The translations under genes were made by a program, and so were the position numbers. A DNA stretch of 15,000 nucleotides from Chrysomallon squamiferum (taxonomy: Eukaryota > Mollusca > Gastropoda > Neomphalida > Peltospiridae), in NCBI GenBank assembly GCA_012295275.1, contig CM022678.1, positions 6,081,059-6,096,058 on the forward strand. Direction: 5' to 3'. Numbering within the stretch: the stretch's first letter is position 1; each line of letters starts with the position of its first letter. Positions 1 through 14,861 of this stretch are shown piece by piece. The notes beneath the pieces were generated by a model that was not told the DNA's origin, searched no databases, and was given only the letters and a program-made list of their open reading frames with translations.

Positions 1-6288
<6,288 letters not shown>

Positions 6289-7265
6289 AAAAAAAAATAT
6301 TAATAAAAATCTTTGTTTTGAGCGATATTGAGGTACGCGAAAGTTACCAGAATATTAAAGGAAAGGAAAAAAAAAAAAAAAAAAAAAATGTAATTTTGAA
6401 CAATATTGAGGTACGCCAAAGTTACCAGAATATTAAAGGAAAGGAAAAATAAATCTTTGAGGAAGGGATAGGACAGTCCAGCAGAATTATAAAAATGAAA
6501 GGGCAAAAAAAAAAGTGATTGATAAAATGGAATAGATTATTCATGTTTTGCCTCCCCCTCAAAAAAAAAATGAAAGGGAAAATGTCTTTGGTGAATGGAT
6601 TGGCAGTTCTGAAGATTATAAAGAAATGAATTGAAAAATCTTTCATAAATGGATGGCAAAAAAAAAAAAAAAAAAGAAAAAAACAAAAAATGGAATGGAA
6701 AGAAAGTATTTGATAAAAAGGATTGGCTGTTCACAAAAATTACCCCCACAAAAAAAATATGAAAGGAAATAATCTTATAAATGGATGGCAGCATTCTTGA
6801 TTATATAAAAAAAAGACAAAAAAACAACTAAACAAAATGTATTTTATAAATGGATTGGCAGGAATTTTTATTCGAGGATATATTATCACACATGGACAGA
6901 ATTCTGGATTAAAAGAAAAAACGGTTATGAAAAACTGATCACTGAAATACATTTATTTAAAGTTTTATGGCAGTGGATTTGAGATATGACTTATAAAAAA
7001 AAATGAGAAAAAGAAATATACTGCAGTTAGTTCAGTTGAAAAAAATTATATTCAGATCATGAATTGAATAAAGGAAAGAGGAAACAAAGATAGGAGAGGA
7101 CAGTGTGATTGTTATATTTATTATTCAAGGATGTGTGATGTGAAATGATTTTTATTTTTTTTTCTGGACAGAGAGGATTAATGTAAAACAAGAAGAAATA
7201 TGTCGAGATGAATGTTATATGTGCTTGTATGATGTATATTAATAAAACTGCAGCTACAAGAAAGA
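6289..7265 (+). other. Probable PI4KB 3' UTR and downstream flank
   Basis: AT-rich and purine-rich on the + strand, without a gene. AATAAA hexamers occur at 6302-6307 and 6448-6453, but these are embedded in A-rich repeat. A better-placed one is at 7241-7246. The first ~580 bases are a degenerate minisatellite. Confidence 0.5.
6302..6880. repeat. Degenerate 70-110 bp minisatellite after the PI4KB stop
   Basis: The first two units are near-identical at a 78-bp offset: GATATTGAGGTACGCGAAAG at about 6324 and its counterpart at about 6402, each followed by TTACCAGAATATTAAAGGAA and an A-run. Later units are diverged but keep the order TCTTTG, ATGGATTGGCAG and GATTATAAA/AATGAAAGG followed by poly-A (about 6450-6520, 6580-6640, 6650-6790 and 6840-6880). 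Confidence 0.7.
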
Positions 7266-7308
7266 AAACAGGATTAAAATGGAAAAAAGTGGTTGTTGTG
7301 CCTGTTGA
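7241..7308 (+). terminator. Candidate poly(A) signal for PI4KB
   Basis: AATAAA at 7241-7246 is followed 44-62 nt downstream by the GU-rich stretch GTGGTTGTTGTGCCTGTTG (7289-7307). That is the usual arrangement of hexamer and downstream element, though the spacing is at the long end. AATAAA is common by chance in this AT-rich sequence, so this is only a candidate. Confidence 0.25.
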
Positions 7309-8816
7309 TTCTTGGAGAGAAAGAAGATGCAGAATGAACTTCAATGTTGTTATTGGAATATAGTCATGTTGATGGCTTGGGTACAGGAAAGTGAGTTTAC
7401 GAAAGAAAGAAAAAAACATGCTTGTATTTTATAGCTCAAGAACACAGAGTGAATTGCTGGATTCTGAAACTGCACTGATAAATGCAAATGAAATTGTGAA
7501 GAAATATCTAAACATGTCTATGTTTTTATCATCATCATGCTAGAAGGATGATTAAAATATATTAAAAAAACATTAAAATAAAACTAAAAGAAACAAGATC
7601 TCAACATGGATTGTTTTATGAACACACAATGAACAGAAAAAATATCAATAAATTACAAACCTGTAAATCATAAATTCGTTATGCTGCAAGTCCTCCTTGA
7701 ATAATAATAAAAAAACAAACATTTTATATATAATTTCATGATGTGTATTCTTTATTAACTAACTTCAAGAAAAGAAAAAAAAAAAAAAAGAAAAAGAAGA
7801 AATTCTTTATCTTGTTAAGAATTCAGATAATGCAAAATGGTATGTAAAGGATTATTAATTTGACTTGCGTACATCCTGTAATTTCCTGTGAAAGAATCTT
7901 TTTGAGAAGGGTTTGATGGTACCTGATCAGCAACGTGAGCACAATAATAGAACAAATGACAGTAATTTGAAAATAAAGGTAGAACAGAAAAGCAATAAAA
8001 TGAAGGAAGGAACAGAAGAATTAAAGCTATGGATAAAGGAATATCAAAGAATGCAATAAGAAAAATAATAATGGAAAAAAGAAAAAGTACAAAAAAAAAC
8101 AAAAAAACACATGAAGGAATAAAATAAATAAGGAATAGAAAGGAAGGCAGGAATAAGCTATAAAAGGCACAGGAATAAAACAAAAGTAAAAATAAAAGCA
8201 ATAAAAAGAAAGACAAATGACTAGTCAAAAGAATAACAGTTATCAGCAATTTGTAAAAGAAAAAAAAAAAAGAAAACAATTAAAAAATTAAAAACAAAAA
8301 CACAACAAACAAATCAACCTTTGACCAATGCTGGATCTTTCATCATATATCACTGTTTGGTTAAATTGTTTTTAACAAAACAGTGTATTTATCATTAAAA
8401 ATGTATTTATGAATGCATGTTATGTATAAATATAAATATATATTATGTTCATGTTGTAAATATGTATGTCTGTGCCCATTATATATATATATATATTTAG
8501 TTTAGAAGCAACCAAAATGCAAAATAAATTATAATGTTTATGGATTCATAAATGTGTAAAAACAATAAACAAAACAACAAAAAAACGACCATGAAAGTGT
8601 GTGGTTTTCTTATGTGATGGAGTATATAACCCATTAAGATATTTGATTTTGGGAAATGTAATGTTTGAAAAGTGCTTATTAGGTTAATATAGTTTAAAGC
8701 AATCAAGAGGAAATGCTGATCCAAGCAAAACTAAATATTTTGAAATATACGAAAATAAGAAAATTACTTCACTATCTGCAAAAGAGAAAATCTCAAAAAC
8801 AAAAACTAGGAAAATG
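7266..8816. other. AT-rich intergenic DNA, no gene seen
   Basis: The sequence is A-rich on the + strand, with short A-runs (7777-7789 and 8259-8270) and short (AT)n (8479-8496). Open frames on the minus strand here are strings of Phe, Leu and Ser from T-rich sequence, with no motif, domain or splice pattern. Confidence 0.6.
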
Positions 8817-9310
8817 ATTATCCTTTATATAAAGAAACGTCTCATAAAAAAACAGAGAAATAACGGAACCATTTATAGAAAGGACATCTCAGAAACAACC
8901 TGTAAATAACAACCTTCTAAATAAAGGGCATTTCAGAAAGAACCTTGAAACAACATAACCTTTTATATAAAGGACTTCTCAGAAAAATAACCTGGAAATA
9001 ACCATAGCCTTTTTTTTATATAAAAGACTTCGGAAGAATAACCATGGAAATAACATAACCCGTTATATACAAAGAATAGCTGATAAAAAGCACCAGGAAA
9101 AAAAAATGTTATGGCTGTCTCAGAAAGACATCTTAAAAGACAATGACTGAAAATTTATTAGCCTCATCCATAAAGGGAAATTTCAAAAAAAAAAAAAAAA
9201 TTGCTGGGAAAGATATTGACCTTTATATTTGTTTTTTAATCTGGAAATGACCAGCCTTTGTATAAAGACATCTGAAAACACATTATCCTTTGTATATTAA
9301 GAATACTGTG
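8817..9310. repeat. Degenerate ~45-51 bp tandem array
   Basis: The core CCTTTTATATAAAGGACATC followed by TCAGAAA-AACCTGGAAATAA recurs near 8822, 8869, 8914, 8959, 9008, 9059, 9162, 9220, 9256 and 9288. The first six copies are spaced 45-51 bp apart, later ones less evenly. Copies differ by many substitutions and by inserted A- and T-runs. I do not recognise it as a known transposon or satellite family. Confidence 0.75.
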
Positions 9311-9976
9311 CTGCAAGTGTTATGTGTTTTGGTCAGCGTTTCTAATCTGTTACACAATTATTGGGAGATAATGTTAAATACATTATATAGCCACTGGAAA
9401 GAAAATATAAAAAAAAAAAAAAAAAGAACAAAATACAACCTTAAAACAGTTCTGAATAGCGGGCATTATCATTTGAAGAGTGTATTTTAGAAAATTGTGT
9501 GTTTTTTGTATATACAAACATGACAGTTTGAGAGAAAAAAAAAAAAAAAGATTAATTCTGAATAATGCATTTTCACGTTGAGGAATGTGTATAAAGATAC
9601 AACACTATGTGGAAATGACATTTTTTTTTTTTTTTAAAGATATTTTAAAATAATAATAATAATAATAATAATGAAAGAAACATTCTGGAGATTGTAAAAT
9701 CATTAAAAAAAAAACAACAACTGCTCAATCTTCTCACTTGCCCCTGTTCAAATGGCCTGCTACTTAAATATCAAATGGAATGAAAACAATATTATTATTA
9801 TTTTTTTTTTTTTTTATTTCAGTTATTTGAATATTTAGTCAGTGGCAGCAGTGAATTTTAAAAGAAAAAAAAAAAATTCATTTCAAACTTTGGTTACGAT
9901 TTTATTCTCAATACGGACATGTTTTTCTTTTTATTAAAAGTTGTAAACACTACAGTTGTATGTATGTATATGGGTA

Positions 9977-10018
<42 letters not shown>

Positions 10019-10800
10019 TGTTGTTGTTTATCTCACATGTAATATACATACATATATTTATATACGACTATAATTATGTTTTAGGTTTAATGCGTATATT
10101 TTTATTATGCAACATTCACACATTCACATGTCTATGTACATACAGAGAGATTATCATGCATATTCACAGGAATACAAACACAAGTGGCCAGATTTATACA
10201 GGACACACAAACACACCAGTTAAGTGTATTTTTTAATATGTTATATAAATGTAATGAATTATTCATGTGTAAAATTTAAATTTGTGGCCACTGAACCATG
10301 ACATTTACAGAATAAAAGAAAAAGAAAAAAAAAAGAGATATTTTTAAAAATCTGCAATTTTTTTTTACATTATTGAAAAAGAGCCTTATCTAGTAGAACA
10401 ATTTTAGGAGTATGTGTAAAAATACCTGTTATCTGTGAAAGTATTTTAACTCTTAGTTTTATTGCAAGGTTTAATTACTTTCTTTTTTTGTTTTTTTTTA
10501 AATGATAAATACATTCAACAGTTATCATACATATTTGCCATATCTTTGTATGAAAAAAAAAAAAAAAAAAAAAAAAATCAACTGTTATAAATACACACCT
10601 ACAAACAAAAGTCTAAAAGTGAAAATGTCTTCTAAATGGTTACAAAAATAAATGAACGTTTTGTGTTTGTACAGACACTGCTGTCTGTTGTCTTTGTATA
10701 TATTTATATTGTGAATGTTGCTTCTCCATCAGCCATACAGGGTTTAATTGTTGTACGAATAATAATACATTTGCTGATGATGTTGTTTCTTTTTTATTTA
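9311..10800. other. AT-rich intergenic DNA with scattered microsatellites
   Basis: Holds A- or T-runs at about 9409-9425, 9535-9549, 9620-9636, 9798-9816 and 10552-10577, (AAT)n at about 9651-9672 and (GT)n at 9978-10016. A 105-codon open frame over 9919-10236 is produced partly by the (GT)n and has no recognisable domain. Confidence 0.6.
9978..10016. repeat. (GT)n microsatellite
   Basis: About 18 uninterrupted GT units ending in GTTTGTG. Confidence 0.9.
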
Positions 10801-10804
10801 TATG

Positions 10805-10805
<1 letters not shown>

Positions 10806-10872
<67 letters not shown>

Positions 10873-10905
10873 CACACACAGCACACACACACACACACAC
10901 ACATA
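10806..10905. repeat. Compound (TC)n-(AC)n microsatellite
   Basis: About 32 TC units (10806-10870) pass directly into CACACACAGCACAC and (AC)n to about 10902, then CATA/CGCATA variants to about 10930. Six-frame open frames here (Leu-Ser and Arg-Glu dipeptide repeats) are artefacts. Confidence 0.92.
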
Positions 10906-11945
10906 CATACGCATACACACGCATATATATGCATGTTGATTGATAGAATAACAGATACAGAAACATACAACGTGAGGCTGTAATAAAATAAACAAAAATG
11001 TCAGCCATCATTATCTGACCAAATATACTATTTTATTGTTAGCAAAGATTGGTTGCTATAAACAAATTATGACATTGTCATAAGCTGGTGTATAAAAATA
11101 TAACAGAAAGAATCAATTTATACAAAAATAACACTGACATGTCCTTGTCTTCTACTAGTGACTTCAGCCAATATTCAAATACTTGTTTATGAAAGTTGCG
11201 GTATGTGCTGTGCTGTGCTGTGCTGTGCTGTAAATGGGAAGGTATTTATTATAGATAGATGGAGATATTGATCCCTATAGCAAAACAGGAGTCTTGAGAC
11301 AGGGTCTGGAATGGGAAATAATCCTAGTAACAAATAGTAAAGTATTCGCATACAAAATCACAACAACCAAAAAAAAAAAAAAATAATAAGTAAATAAATA
11401 AAATAAAATAAATAATAATAAAACAGAAAAAATTACTGATGCGGTTCACACAAATTAGCAAATGATGGTACCCGTTCATGACCGAATCCTACACTATGAA
11501 GAACTTTCTTTGAATGGATTCTGATCGAGTGAAATCACTTGCTTTCACAAGAGATGAGCGAGTTGGTTAAAAACAGAAGACGAATGATGACGCCATCTTG
11601 GTTATCGAGACCCCAATTCAACAAGATAAAGCTTTCCGAACAGTATGATATTTATTTCTTTTTTAAATGAAATAAATCTCTGTGAGGTTTCGTTTGCCGA
11701 TTTTTGAAATGGATAACATTTTTTGTTTGTTTGTTTTTGTTTTTTTTACTGGTTTCTTGAGAATTCGTATTTGTTAGTAAAATATTTTACAGAATCGATG
11801 TTAATTAATTAATTACGAAAATAGGAAATCAAAGATCATAATAATAAAAAATAAAAAAAGTCAGTGATTGTTGATGCTTACCAGGCAGCTGAATAACTTT
11901 GCTTCACCATAGAAAACAACGAAACAAACAACAAAAACAGCAAAA
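10906..11945. other. Intergenic sequence, partly unique
   Basis: Contains (GTGCT)n at about 11204-11231 and an AAATAAAT/AATA stretch at about 11370-11422. From about 11425 to 11690 it is less repetitive and of mixed composition. Read on the minus strand, this could be part of the 3' UTR of the GPCR gene, and an AATAAA lies on that strand at 11656-11651. No coding sequence is seen. Confidence 0.45.
11204..11231. repeat. (GTGCT)n pentanucleotide repeat
   Basis: Five tandem copies of GTGCT. This is the only G/C-containing pentanucleotide repeat noticed in the window. Confidence 0.85.
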
Positions 11946-11948
11946 TAA

Positions 11949-11965
11949 AATATATATATATATAT

Positions 11966-12008
<43 letters not shown>
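11949..12008. repeat. (TA)n-(GT)n compound microsatellite
   Basis: About eight TA units, ACG, then about 21 GT units ending GCAG. Confidence 0.9.
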
Positions 12009-12012
<4 letters not shown>

Positions 12013-12394
12013 GATAAATAAAGTAATCATAATAAGATTATCATCGTCATCATTATCATCGCAGATATTTTATATCGCATAATAACAATTTAACGCGATC
12101 TGAATCTGATTTCGATATCTATTAGGATCAAAATCAGACGTGATACGGCCCTTTTTGTTTTTAGAAAAACCTTATTTAACAAGTGCTAAGAAGGAGAAAC
12201 GTTACATTATAAACGAAGTACAGTTTACAGCGATTCCTTAGGACTACAGAGTGTCGACAAGTGTTCCTTTTTCATCACAATAACTTAGCAGTTTCCAGAT
12301 ATAATAAAAAAAAAAAAAAAAAAAAAAAACCGACAATGTAAGAAAGGTTTCACGACGATTTTTTTTTTTTTTTTTTTTTATAAAATAACTATTA
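12009..12394 (-). other. Probable GPCR 3' flank / 3' UTR
   Basis: Mixed-composition sequence interrupted by an A-run (12306-12329) and a T-run (12359-12379). Read on the minus strand, the T-run is an A-tract beginning about 21 nt after the GPCR stop. No conventional AATAAA lies between the stop and that A-tract. Confidence 0.4.
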
Positions 12395-12395
12395 A

Positions 12396-12403
12396 TGACG
12401 TCA
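12396..12403. promoter_or_regulatory. Perfect CRE palindrome TGACGTCA over the GPCR stop codon
   Basis: The consensus CREB/ATF binding palindrome overlaps the TGA stop. Identical octamers occur inside the ORF at 12995-13002, 13424-13431 and 13466-13473. Function is not shown by sequence alone. Confidence 0.35.
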
Positions 12404-13480
12404 CGTTCTAGCCTCGACCACAGACGTCCTCGTTTCCGAAACGGGAATTCTGACAGTCACGCCCACTCGATTGTCGGGGGCTGCCGGTTCGACCTTATTG
12501 CACCGACAAGTGTTTCTGATCTTTCGAAGCTCCATTCTGAAATTCTGATTGAAGTAAGCGTACACGACGGGGTTCACGACGGAATTGGCCGTCGCCAGAA
12601 CGGTGAAGAGAAAGCGCAGCACGACGTACGTGAGCGTTTTCGTCAAGGCGCCGTCGTCGTCGTCGTTGTTGTCTTTGTCTCCGTCTTCGTCGTCGTTGAC
12701 GCCGGACACGGTTTCCAAGCTGTCGTAAATGATGTCGATGAGGTAGAAAGGAAGCCAGCTGAAGAAGAACAGGACGACGTTGGTGACGAGAAACTTGACG
12801 ATTCTTCGCTTGCTCCTCACCGCGGTGGTTATGGCCAGGGACTTCACCCACAGCCGCCTCGCTATCTGGGTGTACATGACGCTCATCGCGACGATGGGGA
12901 GGACGAAGAGGACGACGAAGTCGGCGATGCGGTAGTACAGATCGCGGTCGTCTTCTTCCAGCAGGAGGTTGCAGAATCGCGGCTTGTCGTCCTTTGACGT
13001 CACCACCTGAATGTGCTCCGCGTCGAGAACGCTGAGGAACATTTTCGCCGAGTACACGAACGAGGCAAACCACACCCCGACGACGATCCGACCTCCGGTC
13101 TTCAGCGCCCACGCTCTTCTCGTTGCCAAGACGACGGCCTTGTAGCGGTCGAAGGTCACGGCGAGCAAGGAGTAAACACTGGCTGTTATGGCAACGCTCT
13201 CGAAGTACACCGGCAGAAGGCAGGACGTTTTGGTGTACGGCATCAGTCCGTTGAGCTGAACTATCGTCAACGTCAGAGCGACCAGACCAATCAGAAGATC
13301 GCTCACGGAAAGCGACATGATGAAGATGTTGGGTACCGTGTGCATGTCCCTCCGCAGCGCCACTATCAGAATGACGGTCATGTTTCCGACGAAGTTCAGA
13401 ACGAGGATGACGGCGAAAATGGTTGACGTCAACCACGTCGGCACCATTAGCGAAGGCGAAACTTCTGACGTCATTTCCAT
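12401..13480 (-). CDS. Class A (rhodopsin-family) G-protein-coupled receptor, orphan, single exon
   Basis: A 359-residue plasma-membrane receptor with seven hydrophobic segments at about 18-42, 51-75, 86-110, 131-152, 185-207, 228-252 and 284-308. Class A landmarks are all present: Asn33 (1.50), Asp61 (2.50), Cys87 (3.25) and Cys170 for the extracellular disulfide, Asp-Arg-Tyr 111-113, Trp137 (4.50), Pro195 and Tyr203 in TM5, Phe238 with Ser-Trp-Leu-Pro 241-244, and Asn-Pro-x-x-Tyr 303-307. Cys325 and Cys327 after helix 8 could be palmitoylated. The N-terminus is short (about 17 residues) with no N-glycosylation sequon. Position 3.32 is Glu94. Loop 3 (253-283) is rich in aspartate. The DRYKAVV and AITASVYSLLAV pattern suggests a peptide-type receptor, but I cannot name a ligand or subfamily. 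The start has A at -3 and G at +4. Composition is far more G+C-rich than the flanks. Confidence 0.93.
   Translation of the reverse strand: MEMTSEVSPSLMVPTWLTSTIFAVILVLNFVGNMTVILIVALRRDMHTVPNIFIMSLSVSDLLIGLVALTLTIVQLNGLMPYTKTSCLLPVYFESVAITASVYSLLAVTFDRYKAVVLATRRAWALKTGGRIVVGVWFASFVYSAKMFLSVLDAEHIQVVTSKDDKPRFCNLLLEEDDRDLYYRIADFVVLFVLPIVAMSVMYTQIARRLWVKSLAITTAVRSKRRIVKFLVTNVVLFFFSWLPFYLIDIIYDSLETVSGVNDDEDGDKDNNDDDDGALTKTLTYVVLRFLFTVLATANSVVNPVVYAYFNQNFRMELRKIRNTCRCNKVEPAAPDNRVGVTVRIPVSETRTSVVEART
12653..12694 (-). repeat. (GAC)n-like tract coding for an acidic loop in the GPCR
   Basis: On the coding strand, GAC/GAT/AAC/GAA codons give Asp-Asp-Glu-Asp-Gly-Asp-Lys-Asp-Asn-Asn-Asp-Asp-Asp-Asp (residues 263-276). 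The DNA is a degenerate GTC/GTT trinucleotide repeat on the + strand (TCGTCGTCGTCGTTGTTG). It sits in the third extracellular loop and keeps the reading frame. Confidence 0.85.
12995..13002. promoter_or_regulatory. Perfect CRE palindrome TGACGTCA inside the GPCR ORF
   Basis: Encodes Val-Thr-Ser (residues 160-162) using ACG TCA. One of four exact copies in this gene. Confidence 0.3.
13421..13434. promoter_or_regulatory. 14-bp perfect palindrome containing a CRE
   Basis: GGTTGACGTCAACC is a perfect inverted repeat centred on the CRE core TGACGTCA (13424-13431). It encodes Leu-Thr-Ser near the start of TM1 (residues 17-19). Confidence 0.35.
13466..13473. promoter_or_regulatory. Perfect CRE palindrome next to the GPCR start codon
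   Basis: TGACGTCA begins seven bases inside the ORF and covers codons 3-5 (Met-Thr-Ser). This is the copy best placed to act as a promoter-proximal element. Confidence 0.35.
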
Positions 13481-13496
13481 CCTTTGTGTTGTTCCA

Positions 13497-13578
13497 CTAA
13501 TAAATAAATAAATAAATAAATAAAATAACTTTTTACGATGATGTTATTATTTTACGTGTGACAATAGCATTTTCATAC
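13497..13578 (-). other. Possible 82-nt intron in the GPCR 5' UTR
   Basis: On the minus strand CAG|GTATGA (donor, GT at 13578-13577) is followed 82 nt later by a (TTTA)n pyrimidine-rich stretch and TTAG (AG at 13498-13497). That leaves 16 nt of leader before the ATG. The sites fit consensus, but the TTTA repeat alone could mimic an acceptor. Confidence 0.25.
13499..13527. repeat. (TAAA)n tract
   Basis: About seven TAAA units just upstream of the GPCR start (TTTA on its coding strand). Confidence 0.9.
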
Positions 13579-13596
13579 CTGCCATGACTACACTCC

Positions 13597-13602
13597 TATA
13601 TA
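13597..13602 (-). promoter_or_regulatory. Possible TATA element for the GPCR gene
   Basis: Reading on the minus strand, GGTTATATAGGAG lies about 117 nt upstream of the start codon, immediately downstream of an 85-nt polypyrimidine tract. It would place initiation near 13570, which conflicts with use of the candidate 82-nt intron. At most one of the two models is right. Confidence 0.25.
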
Positions 13603-13611
13603 ACCATAAAA

Positions 13612-13708
<97 letters not shown>
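13612..13708. repeat. (AC)n-(GA)n compound microsatellite
   Basis: About six AC units (13612-13623), then 85 bases of uninterrupted (AG)n (13624-13708). A pure homopurine mirror repeat of this length can form intramolecular triplex DNA and can bind GAGA-type factors. Confidence 0.95.
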
Positions 13709-13710
<2 letters not shown>

Positions 13711-13846
13711 CATGCAAACTGATCCAAGTTATTCGAAGATCAGTTTTTATAATACGTAAGAAAGATAGGGAAAACATTTAATACACGTAAATATCCTCAG
13801 TGATTTGGCTTCGAAAATGTTTTAGACAGACATGAATGAATGGATA

Positions 13847-14270
<424 letters not shown>

Positions 14271-14325
14271 TAGACTAGAGAGATGGAGAGACAGACAAAC
14301 ACATCAACGTTTTGATAAAATATTA

Positions 14326-14364
14326 AAATACTGCTACTGCTGCTATTACTATTACTACTACAGC

Positions 14365-14408
<44 letters not shown>

Positions 14409-14659
14409 GCAACGGCAACAGCAAACTCATCAGCAACAACATCAGTAACAGCAATATCAAAATCAACATCGTCGTCAACAACAACAACAACAGTAATATT
14501 AACATCAACATCGAGATCAATAACAACAACAGTAACAACAACAACAACAACAACAATAACAATAATAATAATAATAACAATAACATAAACTACATCAACA
14601 ACAACAGTAATAATAATCATAGCAATATTAACATCATCATCAATAACAAATACAACAAC

Positions 14660-14716
<57 letters not shown>

Positions 14717-14830
14717 CAACAACATCAGCAACAACAACAACAACAACAGTAAACCAACTAACCAACCAGCAATAACTTCTACCACCACCACCACCACCAC
14801 CACCACCACCACTACTACTACTACTACTAC
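14326..14830. repeat. 500-bp trinucleotide repeat field: (TAA), (CAA), (CAG/CAT), (ACC), (ACT)
   Basis: (TAA)n at about 14366-14408 and 14658-14712, degenerate CAA/CAG/CAT/GTA triplets at about 14409-14640, (CAA)n at about 14716-14747, (ACC)n at 14781-14812 and (ACT)n at 14811-14830. The phase is largely kept over much of the field, which is why a long minus-strand frame of Val, Ile and Asp stays open. Confidence 0.92.
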
Positions 14831-14845
14831 AATAAAAACAGTCAT

Positions 14846-14861
14846 TTTTTTTTTTTTTTTT
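14846..14861. repeat. T-run
   Basis: About 16 T bases ending the repeat field. Sequence after it (14862-15000) is unique, moderately AT-rich, and shows no gene or repeat that I recognise. Confidence 0.85.

Noticed and set aside
7815-8279. 154-codon minus-strand open frame with many hydrophobic residues
   Set aside because: Phe/Leu/Ser-rich because the complementary strand is A-rich. There is no charged-loop pattern, no start context and no homology I recognise.
10640-11011. Arg-Glu repeat open frames on the minus strand
   Set aside because: Product of the (TC)n-(AC)n microsatellite.
12395-12997. 200-codon + strand open frame opposite the GPCR
   Set aside because: Antisense shadow of the G+C-rich GPCR ORF, with His/Asp/Val-rich sequence and no domain. 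The minus-strand 12495-13436 and + strand 13013-13426 frames are shadows of the same gene.
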